Assembly (NCBI GenBank): GCA_029961005.1
Contig: JASBVW010000123.1
Location: 1-5,210, forward strand
From: Bacillota bacterium
GTDB lineage: Bacteria > Bacillota > UBA5301 > JASBVW01
DNA: 5,210 nucleotides
Reading direction: 5' to 3'
Shown: positions 1-5,210 of the stretch, one piece after another
Layout: the number at the start of each line of letters is the position of its first letter
Numbering within the stretch: position 1 is the stretch's first letter
Program-made: the position numbers and the translations under genes
The notes under the pieces: model-generated
Seen by the model: the letters and a program-made list of their open reading frames with translations, nothing else
Told to the model about the DNA's origin: nothing
Databases searched by the model: none

Positions 1-1414
1 GACGGTGACCCTCAAGACGGTGGGGCTTCTCCACCTGATGGCCCAGTCCGGGCTCTTCATCCCCGCTGCCACTGAGAGCGAGGTTTCCGTTTTTGACGAG
101 ATCCTGGCTGACATCGGAGACGAGCAGAGCATCGCTCAGAATCTCAGCACCTTCTCCGCGCACCTTTCCAACATCGTTCGCCTTTTCGGGTTGATCCGGG
201 GGCAGAGCCTGGTCCTGCTGGATGAGTTGGGGACGGGCACTGATCCGGCGGAGGGGGCGGCCCTGGCCATCGCCATTTTGGAGGAGCTGCGGGGCCGGGC
301 CAAGGCGATCGTCACCACCCACTTCAGCGAGCTGAAGACGTACGCCCACAATGCCCCGCGGGTGGAGAATGCCGCCGTGGAATTTGACGCCGTCTCGCTG
401 CGCCCCACTTACCGACTGCTGATCGGACTACCCGGCCGGTCCAACGCGCTGGAGATCGCTGCCCGCCTCGGCTTGCAGCCTGAGGTGATCGAACGCGCCC
501 GCCGCCTTTTGCCCGGCGCCAGGGTGGAGCTGGAGGAGCTCTTGCGGCACCTGGAAGAGGAGCGGAGGAGCGCGGAAGAAGCCCGTCGGGAAGTGGAGCG
601 GCAGCGGGACGAGGCCCGGCGTTGGGCGGAGGAGTATCGCGACCGGAGCGCCCGCCTGCGGGAAGAGCGCTCTCGCATCGTGACCGAGGCGCGCGCCCGG
701 GCCGAACAACTGCTTAAGGAGGCGCGGGCGGAGATTGACGCCCTGGTAGGCGAGTTGCGCCGGCTGGTCGCCCAGCCCCCCGCGACCAGGGAAGAGGTGG
801 AGGCTGCCGCCGCTGCGGTGCGGGGCGGCTTGGCTGACCTGGAGCGGCGGTTAGCCCACCGGTGGGCGGAGGAAGGGGCAAAAGAAGAACCGGGAGTGGG
901 CAGCGAAGGCCGGGAAGGCTTTGGGGGTCCGGCGCCTGGGCCAGCTGCTCCGCTGGAGCCCGGGATGAGGGTTTGGGTGGCCACCCTCGATCAAGAGGGG
1001 ACGGTCATCGCTCCCGCCGCAGGCGGCGCTGCGGTGGAGGTGCAGTTGGGGCCTTTGCGGGCTACCGTTCCTTTAGGCAGCGTGCGCCCCTTGCCGCCGG
1101 AGCGCCGCCTTCCGCCTGAAGGGGCCAGGCGGTCCAACGTGGAGCAACTGGCCCGGGCCAAGGCTGCGTCCATTAGCCCGGAGCTGCACGTCCGGCGTCT
1201 GCCCGTGGCTGAAGCTTTAGAGCGAACGGGCAAATACCTGGATGATGCCCTGCTGGCCGGGCTTACGCGGGTCCGCATCGTCCACGGCAAAGGGACGGGG
1301 GCTCTACGCGAGGCTGTGCGCGCTTACCTCGAACAGCATCCCCGCGTAGTCCGTTTCCAATCGGCGCCCTACTCTGAGGGCGGCGACGGGGTGACCGTCG
1401 TGGAGCTGGAGTAA
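1..1414 (+). CDS. mutS2: Endonuclease MutS2 (5'-truncated by window edge)
   Basis: MutS2 is a MutS-family ATPase with a C-terminal Smr domain. Known family roles are suppression of homologous recombination and, in Bacillus subtilis, splitting of collided ribosomes. The reading frame is open from the window edge: base 1 ends a codon, and the first full residues are TVTLKTVGLL, which in the family directly follow the Walker A motif GPNTGGK. The N-terminal part, probably about 40% of the protein, is therefore outside. Visible in order: ABC-signature-like DIGDEQSIAQNLSTFS (bases about 113-160), Walker B LVLLDELGTGTDP with D-E at 221-226, H-loop VTTHFSELK with its His at 320-322, the family segment LPGRSNALEIAARLGL, a charged coiled coil (about 521-770), a low-complexity Gly/Pro linker, a KOW-like domain (about 962-1093) and an Smr domain (about 1184-1411) with HGKGTGALR at 1283-1309. 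Oddity: the Smr LDLRG motif reads LHVRR. The stop is TAA at 1412-1414. Family assignment is secure. Confidence 0.96.
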   Translation, partial: TVTLKTVGLLHLMAQSGLFIPAATESEVSVFDEILADIGDEQSIAQNLSTFSAHLSNIVRLFGLIRGQSLVLLDELGTGTDPAEGAALAIAILEELRGRAKAIVTTHFSELKTYAHNAPRVENAAVEFDAVSLRPTYRLLIGLPGRSNALEIAARLGLQPEVIERARRLLPGARVELEELLRHLEEERRSAEEARREVERQRDEARRWAEEYRDRSARLREERSRIVTEARARAEQLLKEARAEIDALVGELRRLVAQPPATREEVEAAAAAVRGGLADLERRLAHRWAEEGAKEEPGVGSEGREGFGGPAPGPAAPLEPGMRVWVATLDQEGTVIAPAAGGAAVEVQLGPLRATVPLGSVRPLPPERRLPPEGARRSNVEQLARAKAASISPELHVRRLPVAEALERTGKYLDDALLAGLTRVRIVHGKGTGALREAVRAYLEQHPRVVRFQSAPYSEGGDGVTVVELE

Positions 1415-1430
1415 CGGGGACCTAAACAGG

Positions 1431-1453
1431 GTGACGGCCGGCGGGCCGGTTAC
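1431..1453. terminator. Short GC-rich hairpin between convergent mutS2 and pbp genes
   Basis: GTGACGGCC (1431-1439) pairs with GGCC (1444-1447) and GTTAC (1449-1453). The stem has nine pairs, including one G-T wobble, with a GGCG loop and one bulged G. It fills most of the 35-base gap between the convergent genes and overlaps the pbp stop codon (1450-1452). No T-run follows it on either strand, so it is not a standard intrinsic terminator. It may act as a weak bidirectional 3'-end structure. The position is suggestive but the function is inferred. Confidence 0.25.
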
Positions 1454-3669
1454 GGGCTGACCAGGGGGCGCGTAGGCAAAGGCGTCAGAGGAGCGTCGCC
1501 CGAACCGGCCTGATTGGAAACGGTCCCCGGGGAGGAGGGGGCCTTTCCGGGAGGGGGAGCTTCGGAGCCTCCCTCTTCTTCCGGAGCAGGCGCCGGGGCG
1601 GGCGCGGGCGCGGGAGCCGGTTTTGCCCCCGGCCACCAGCGCTGCCACCAGCTCTGGTGGAGCGGGCAGTATTCGGTGGGCTCCGTCCCTTGAATAAAGA
1701 TCTCGGTGCGCACGTTGGGGCACTGGGAGGTGGCGAGCAGCCCCGACTCCGGATCGATGTTGGCGGTTACAATGTTAGCCGGCCGCACAAAATCCCGGAC
1801 AGGGGTTCCGGCCAGGGCCCGGCGCATAAATTGGCCCCAGATGTATGCCGCTTGCCAGCTTCCGTAGTTAACTCCTCCGTAGGTCAGGGGTTCCTTTTGG
1901 TTATCGTTCCCGATCCAGACCGCGGCCACCAGGTCTGGCGTATAGCCGATGAACCAGCCGTTGGTGTAGTCGGTGGTGGTCCCTGTCTTGCCAGCTGCCG
2001 GTCGGCCGATGTTAGCCGCTTTCCCGGTGCCGCGCTCGATCACGCCCCGCAGCATGTCGGTGACCACGTAAGCGGTCTGCTCGCTGAGGACGATGGTCTT
2101 CTTCACCCGGTTTTCCTCCAGCACCCGGCCGTCCCGGGAAACCACCTTGATGACGGCTAAGGGGCGGTCCAGCCGTACACCCTGATTGGCCAGGACGCTG
2201 TAAGCCATGGCCATCTCCAGCGGAGTGACGCCCTTGACGATGCCACCCAAGGCCAAGCCCAGGTGCCGGTCGTTGGGCTCTCCCCGCTCGACCAGAGAGT
2301 TGATACCCATCAACTTGGCGTAGTGGATCATGGTTCCGACTCCCACCTGGTCCAGCAGCTTGACTGCCACCACGTTGATGGAGTCCTCCAAGGCCGTGCG
2401 CAGGGTGATGGGTCCGCGGAAAAGACCGTCGTTGTTCTGCGGAGACCAGGTCCGGCCGTCGGGTAGCTCGTACTCCACCGGTGAATCCTCAATGATGGAG
2501 GCCGGGGTGTAACCGCGATCAATAGCGGCCGTGTAGAGGAAGACCTTGATGGCCGAGCCGGGCTGGCGGAAAGCCTGTACTGCCCGGTTGAATTTATCAG
2601 TCCCTCGACCGCCTACCATGGCTTTGATGTAACCCGTCTGCGGATCGATGGCTACCAGTGCCCCCTGTGGCTGCTGGAGCCCGTTCTGGTCCACCTTGCC
2701 TGCGGGCAAATTCTTCAAGAGAGCCTCCTCCGCCGCAGCCTGCATCTTTAGGTCCAGCCCTGTATAGACCTTTAGCCCCCCGGCAAAGGTCTCCGCCTCC
2801 CCATACTTGTCCAGGAGGTACTGAGTCACGTAGTCCACAAAGTACGGCGCCTGGTTTTGGCTGGGCTTGAGCTCGGCCAGCTTGAGGGGTTCCGCCGCAG
2901 CTTCCTTCTCCTGGGCAGGGGTGATGTACCCTAACTCAGCCATGCGGTGGAGGACCAGGTTGCGGCGCTCCAACGCAGCCTGGGGATTGAGAAAGGGGGA
3001 GTAATAACCTGGTCCCCGCGGAAGACCGGCTAAGAGGGCTGCCTCTGCCAGGTCCAGCTCCTGAACGTGTTTGCCGAAGTAGAGCTGAGAGGCTGCCTCC
3101 ACTCCGTAGGCGCCGTGGCCGAAATAGATCTCGTTGAGGTAAGTTTCCAAGATCTCCTGCTTGGAGTACTTGCGCTCAATTTGAATGGCCCACAGCACCT
3201 CGTTCAGTTTTCTGGTCCAGGTCCGTTCATGGCTGAGGAAGACATTTTTAGCCAGTTGCTGCGTGATGGTGCTGCCACCTTGAACGATTTCCCGGTGGAG
3301 AATGTCCATCACCAAAGCCCGGAGGATGGCCCGGAGATCGATGCCGTGGTGTTCGTAAAACCGCTCATCTTCGATGGCAACTACGGCGTCTTGCAGGTAT
3401 TGCGGAATTTTGTCCAACGTCACCGGGATGCGATTTTCCTTGTACAGCCGAGCGATGACCTCGCCGTTGATGTCGTAGATGGTGGTAGTCATCTTGGGGT
3501 TGAATTGGACGTCAGAAAGCCGCGGGACGGTGCGCAAAGCCCCGGCAACCATCCCCAGCAGGGAACCCACCAGGATGCAAACCGTCAGCAAGGCGGTATA
3601 GGCAATGAAGTGGGAAGCGCGTAAACGTGGACTTGCCACTAGAAAACCCCCTATTTTTGAGCCTCCCAA
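1450..3669 (-). CDS. Class A penicillin-binding protein, PBP1A family (bifunctional glycosyltransferase/transpeptidase)
   Basis: This membrane-anchored enzyme polymerises lipid II into glycan strands and cross-links the stem peptides outside the cytoplasmic membrane. With the TTG start it has 739 residues. A short N-terminus is followed by one membrane anchor (about 20-45). The GT51 domain shows EDERFYEHHG (catalytic E100), GGSTITQQLAKN (131-142), RKLNE (153-157) and ERKYSKQEILETYLN (165-179, second Glu E172). The transpeptidase domain shows SAIK (nucleophile S372, K375), SIN (430-432) and KTGT (561-564). All key residues are present, so the enzyme looks active. The C-terminal tail has Cys650 and Cys668 in a CPNVRTEIF...EYCPLH arrangement, then a Pro-Ala repeat (684-696) and a disordered Gly/Ser/Pro end. 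The start is uncertain: TTG at 3669 has GAGG seven bases upstream, while in-frame GTG at 3637-3639 (codon 11) follows AGGGGG with seven bases between. It is divergent from tyrS. Which ponA/pbp paralog it is cannot be told. Confidence 0.96.
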   Translation of the reverse strand: MGGSKIGGFLVASPRLRASHFIAYTALLTVCILVGSLLGMVAGALRTVPRLSDVQFNPKMTTTIYDINGEVIARLYKENRIPVTLDKIPQYLQDAVVAIEDERFYEHHGIDLRAILRALVMDILHREIVQGGSTITQQLAKNVFLSHERTWTRKLNEVLWAIQIERKYSKQEILETYLNEIYFGHGAYGVEAASQLYFGKHVQELDLAEAALLAGLPRGPGYYSPFLNPQAALERRNLVLHRMAELGYITPAQEKEAAAEPLKLAELKPSQNQAPYFVDYVTQYLLDKYGEAETFAGGLKVYTGLDLKMQAAAEEALLKNLPAGKVDQNGLQQPQGALVAIDPQTGYIKAMVGGRGTDKFNRAVQAFRQPGSAIKVFLYTAAIDRGYTPASIIEDSPVEYELPDGRTWSPQNNDGLFRGPITLRTALEDSINVVAVKLLDQVGVGTMIHYAKLMGINSLVERGEPNDRHLGLALGGIVKGVTPLEMAMAYSVLANQGVRLDRPLAVIKVVSRDGRVLEENRVKKTIVLSEQTAYVVTDMLRGVIERGTGKAANIGRPAAGKTGTTTDYTNGWFIGYTPDLVAAVWIGNDNQKEPLTYGGVNYGSWQAAYIWGQFMRRALAGTPVRDFVRPANIVTANIDPESGLLATSQCPNVRTEIFIQGTEPTEYCPLHQSWWQRWWPGAKPAPAPAPAPAPAPEEEGGSEAPPPGKAPSSPGTVSNQAGSGDAPLTPLPTRPLVSP
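1582..1620 (-). repeat. Pro-Ala dipeptide repeat in the PBP C-terminal tail
   Basis: Residues 684-696 of the penicillin-binding protein alternate Pro and Ala, encoded by a GC-rich run of near-identical six-base units. It separates the conserved Cys-containing tail from a disordered Glu/Gly/Ser/Pro-rich end. Pro-Ala stretches are usually stiff extended linkers; here it may carry the tail through the wall. Such runs can vary in length by replication slippage. Confidence 0.7.
3637..3652 (-). promoter_or_regulatory. Alternative ribosome binding site and GTG start for the pbp gene
   Basis: On the minus strand AGGGGG (3652-3647) lies seven bases before an in-frame GTG (3639-3637). This would start the protein at codon 11 of the longer reading, still ahead of the membrane anchor. 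The upstream TTG (3669-3667) has GAGG (3680-3677), also at seven bases. The two sites compete and sequence alone does not decide between them; both products keep every domain. Confidence 0.4.
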
Positions 3670-3712
3670 GCCGCAACCTCGAGCGGAGCGGTCGGGCGGA
3701 TCTCGCCGTCTA

Positions 3713-3721
3713 ATTATAACA
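3713..3721 (-). promoter_or_regulatory. Extended -10 promoter for the pbp gene
   Basis: Read on the minus strand, bases 3721-3713 give TGTTATAAT: a perfect TATAAT -10 with the TGn extension, and the wider context TGTGTTATAAT matches the TRTGn form favoured in Gram-positive bacteria. No good -35 lies at 16-18 bases (the hexamer at 17 is TACTTC), as is common for extended -10 promoters. Transcription would start near 3706, giving a leader of about 37 bases before the TTG start. Confidence 0.7.
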
Positions 3722-3725
3722 CAGG

Positions 3726-3748
3726 TTGAGGGGATGAAGTAGCCTCAA
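3726..3748. repeat. Inverted repeat between the divergent promoters (possible operator)
   Basis: TTGAGG (3726-3731) and CCTCAA (3743-3748) form a perfect six-base inverted repeat with an 11-base spacer. It is centred at about 3737, over the -35 position of the pbp promoter and just upstream of the tyrS -35. The arm spacing would suit a dimeric DNA-binding protein. No known operator is recognised, and six-base arms can occur by chance. Confidence 0.3.
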
Positions 3749-3758
3749 GTTGGCCCAA

Positions 3759-3787
3759 TTGCTGGTGGAAGAGGGGCGTGATATAAT
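3759..3787 (+). promoter_or_regulatory. Promoter for tyrS
   Basis: The -10 is a perfect TATAAT (3782-3787) preceded by TGA, giving an extended -10. A -35 candidate TTGCTG (3759-3764) sits at the ideal 17-base spacing and matches TTGACA in its first three bases. Six A residues follow the -10. Transcription would start near 3793, leaving a leader of only about 30 bases before the tyrS start. Confidence 0.75.
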
Positions 3788-3794
3788 AAAAAAC

Positions 3795-3829
3795 TGTACA
3801 AAAGCGGCGGAGGGATGCTCAGTTGTACG
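3795..3829 (+). promoter_or_regulatory. tyrS ribosome binding site inside a possible leader hairpin
   Basis: GGAGGG (3809-3814) lies eight bases before the TTG start at 3823 and decides this start: ATG at 3815 is out of frame and too close. GTACAA (3796-3801) is the exact complement of TTGTAC (3823-3828), which contains the start codon, and one more U-G pair extends the stem. The 21-base loop would hold the ribosome binding site. The ribosome binding site is well supported; the stem is weak and its role is inferred. Confidence 0.5.
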
Positions 3830-5061
3830 AAGAAGCAGAGATCCGGGCGGAGTTGGAGCTCCTCAGCAAGGGTGCAGCGGAAATTATTAATGTGGAAGAC
3901 CTGGTAGAGAAGCTGCGGCGCAGCCGGCGGGAAAAGAGACCTCTGCGCGTGAAGTTGGGCACGGACCCCTCCTGCCCCGATATCCACCTGGGCCATACGG
4001 TGGTTTACCGCAAGTTGAAGCAGTTTCAGGATCTGGGGCACGAGGTCTATTTTTTGATCGGGGATTTTACAGGGCGCATCGGCGATCCCACGGGGCGCTC
4101 CACCACTCGCCGGCCTTTGAGCAAAGAAGAAGTGGAAGCTAATGCCCAAACCTACAGGGAGCAAATCTTTAAAATTCTCAATCCAGAGCGGACTAAAATT
4201 GTCTTTAACAGTCAGTGGCTGGCCCCGTTGAACTTTGAGAGCGTCTTGGAACTGGCGAGCCACTATACGGTAGCCAGGATGCTGGAGCGGGATGATTTTG
4301 CGCGGCGTTTTGCTGAAGAAAAGCCGATCGGACTCCACGAGTTCTTTTATCCTCTTATGCAGGGCTATGATTCGGTGGCCCTGAAGGCGGACGTGGAACT
4401 AGGGGGGACCGACCAGAAGTTCAACCTCCTGGTGGGACGCGAACTGCAACGGGAGTACGGACAAGAGCCTCAGGTAGCCATCATGATGCCCCTTCTGGTG
4501 GGCACGGATGGCGTGCAAAAGATGAGCAAGAGCCTGGGCAATTACATCGGGATCAATGAACCGCCGGGGGAGATGTACGGCAAGGTCATGTCCATTCCCG
4601 ACGAGGTGATGCTGCACTACTTTGAGCTGACCACCGATCTTCCACCGGCTGAGGTGCGCCAGATCGAAGAAGGGCTCAAGGGGGGTCGGCTGCACCCGCG
4701 GGAGGTCAAGCGCCGCCTGGCCAGAGAACTGGTAGGCCTTTACCACGGGCGGGAAGCGGCCGAGAGGGCAGAGGAGGAGTTTGACCGGATCTTTAAGCGC
4801 CGCGAACTGCCGGAGGAAGTCCCGGAGGTACAGATCCGGCCGGAAGAGGTGAGCCAGCAGGGGACGATGTGGGCCGTGCGCCTTTTGGCCCGGGTGGGCT
4901 TGGCCCCTTCCCATGGAGAAGCGCGGCGCCTTATTGAGCAAGGAGGGGTTAAGCTAGACGGAGCGCCCCTGCTCGACCCGAGCGCCGAGGTGCGCATAGA
5001 AGACGGGCTCATCCTCCAGGTAGGGAAGCGCCGCTTCGTCAAAGTGCGTTTTCGACCTTAA
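3823..5061 (+). CDS. tyrS: Tyrosine--tRNA ligase (TyrRS)
   Basis: This cytoplasmic class I synthetase activates tyrosine with ATP and charges tRNA-Tyr. The 412 residues are full length. The Rossmann catalytic core shows the HIGH motif as HLGH (55-58), the conserved GDFTGRIGDPTGRS block (80-93), the tyrosine-pocket signature Y176xxxQ180xxD183 with GGTDQ (194-198), and KMSKS (233-237). A helical anticodon-binding region follows, then a C-terminal S4 RNA-binding domain (about 346-405). The HLGHTVVYRKLKQFQDLGH pattern fits the bacterial type 2 TyrRS group (TyrZ / Thermus-like) better than the Bacillus TyrS type 1 group; this subtype is from memory of the family. The TTG start is supported by GGAGGG eight bases upstream. 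A candidate promoter lies close upstream, so there is no room for a T-box leader. No intrinsic terminator is seen after the TAA. No key residue is missing. Confidence 0.98.
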   Translation: MYEEAEIRAELELLSKGAAEIINVEDLVEKLRRSRREKRPLRVKLGTDPSCPDIHLGHTVVYRKLKQFQDLGHEVYFLIGDFTGRIGDPTGRSTTRRPLSKEEVEANAQTYREQIFKILNPERTKIVFNSQWLAPLNFESVLELASHYTVARMLERDDFARRFAEEKPIGLHEFFYPLMQGYDSVALKADVELGGTDQKFNLLVGRELQREYGQEPQVAIMMPLLVGTDGVQKMSKSLGNYIGINEPPGEMYGKVMSIPDEVMLHYFELTTDLPPAEVRQIEEGLKGGRLHPREVKRRLARELVGLYHGREAAERAEEEFDRIFKRRELPEEVPEVQIRPEEVSQQGTMWAVRLLARVGLAPSHGEARRLIEQGGVKLDGAPLLDPSAEVRIEDGLILQVGKRRFVKVRFRP

Positions 5062-5067
5062 GGACTG

Positions 5068-5096
5068 GACTATTTTCGTTCCCCGGTGTATAGAAT
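5068..5096 (+). promoter_or_regulatory. Possible promoter downstream of tyrS, sporulation sigma-E-like
   Basis: GACTATT (5068-5074) matches six of seven positions of the Bacillus sigma-E -35 (KMATATT), and TATAGAAT (5089-5096) matches six of eight of its -10 (CATACAnT), with the usual 14-base spacer. Read as a sigma-A site instead, TAGAAT (5091-5096) is a five-of-six -10, but TGGACT (5066-5071) lies 19 bases away, which is long. Either way it would drive the next gene. The match is suggestive only. Confidence 0.28.
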
Positions 5097-5131
5097 TTCA
5101 GGAGGTGGGAAACTCAGGCGGGGAGGCTGGC

Positions 5132-5171
5132 CCGCCCGCACTGCCGCCTAAGGGCGGCCAGCGGTGGGCGG
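5132..5171 (+). other. Long GC-rich hairpin upstream of the next gene
   Basis: The outer stem CCGCCCGC (5132-5139) pairs with GTGGGCGG (5164-5171, one G-U). A small internal loop (A5140 against C5162-G5163) leads to the inner stem CTG-CCGCC (5141-5148), which pairs with GGCGG (5153-5157) and CAG (5159-5161) around one bulged C. The loop is TAAG. This gives about 16 pairs in 40 bases, nearly all G-C. No T-run follows, so a standard terminator is unlikely. It could be a leader structure of the next gene or a processing signal after tyrS. Confidence 0.55.
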
Positions 5172-5197
5172 CTGGGAATGGCCGGAGGGGGGCGTTC

Positions 5198-5210
5198 ATG
5201 GCCCGTTGGG
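5198..5210 (+). CDS. Start of an unidentified gene (cut by window edge)
   Basis: ATG at 5198 follows GGAGG (5184-5188) at nine bases, inside a longer run of G that allows shorter spacing. Only four full codons (Met-Ala-Arg-Trp) are visible, so no product can be named. The same frame is open upstream across the whole gap after tyrS, so a start further upstream cannot be excluded; GTG at 5105 is in frame, but it overlaps the nearby AGGAGGTG rather than following it at a usable distance. If the hairpin at 5132-5171 belongs to a riboswitch-like leader continuing past the edge, this ATG may not be a real start. Confidence 0.4.

Noticed and set aside
409..984. Long minus-strand open frame of 191 codons opposite mutS2
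   Set aside because: It is a shadow of the GC-rich mutS2 coiled-coil region: its translation is low-complexity Ser/Arg/Ala with no domain, while the plus-strand frame carries clear MutS2 motifs.
3067..3624. Plus-strand open frame of 185 codons opposite the penicillin-binding protein
   Set aside because: It lies antisense to the conserved GT51 domain, has no recognisable motif and no convincing ribosome binding site; the minus-strand frame explains the region.
3815..3817. ATG as the start of tyrS
   Set aside because: It is out of frame with the TyrRS reading frame and directly abuts the GGAGGG ribosome binding site; the TTG at 3823 is in frame at proper spacing.
3745..4338. Minus-strand open frame of 197 codons across the tyrS 5' end
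   Set aside because: It runs opposite the TyrRS catalytic core and across the divergent promoter region; its product resembles nothing, so it is a shadow frame.
5132..5171. Rho-independent terminator for tyrS
   Set aside because: The stem is strong but is followed by CTGGGAATGG with no T-run, and it lies 70 bases after the stop codon.
5100..5210. Cobalamin riboswitch
   Set aside because: Only short, loosely spaced look-alike blocks are present. The P3 stem does not fold well and the B12 box is not in the window, so I do not annotate it, though the region beyond 5210 should be tested.
1..5210. CRISPR array, insertion sequence, tRNA or rRNA genes, phage or defence genes
   Set aside because: No direct-repeat array, transposase, inverted terminal repeats, tRNA cloverleaf or rRNA sequence could be seen on either strand; nearly all bases are taken by three housekeeping genes.

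Overview
The window reads as an ordinary housekeeping segment of a GC-rich Firmicute, probably a thermophilic clostridial-type bacterium. The evidence is a MutS2 rather than a MutS/MutL gene, purine-rich Shine-Dalgarno sites, TTG starts on both complete genes, extended -10 promoters of the TGnTATAAT type, and Arg/Glu/Leu-rich proteins. This lineage call is inference; no rRNA or other marker is present.

Layout from left to right: (1) bases 1-1414, plus strand, the C-terminal part of mutS2, cut by the window edge just after the Walker A lysine. (2) bases 1450-3669, minus strand, a complete class A penicillin-binding protein (PBP1A type) with both peptidoglycan glycosyltransferase and transpeptidase domains, convergent with mutS2 across a 35-base gap. 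(3) bases 3670-3822, a 153-base divergent control region with two recognisable back-to-back promoters, an inverted repeat between them, and a short tyrS leader. (4) bases 3823-5061, plus strand, a complete tyrosyl-tRNA synthetase with a C-terminal S4 domain. (5) bases 5062-5210, an intergenic stretch with a possible promoter, a long GC-rich hairpin and a candidate start of the next gene, cut by the right edge.

The three genes serve different jobs: DNA maintenance or ribosome rescue, cell-wall synthesis, and translation. They do not form a pathway. The only shared control suggested by the sequence is the divergent pbp/tyrS promoter region.

I found no convincing undescribed system. The points most worth checking are an altered LDxR motif in the MutS2 Smr domain, the compact divergent promoter region with no room for the T-box leader common on Firmicute tyrS genes, a possible stem that pairs the tyrS start codon with the 5' end of its mRNA, and the structured leader-like region after tyrS.
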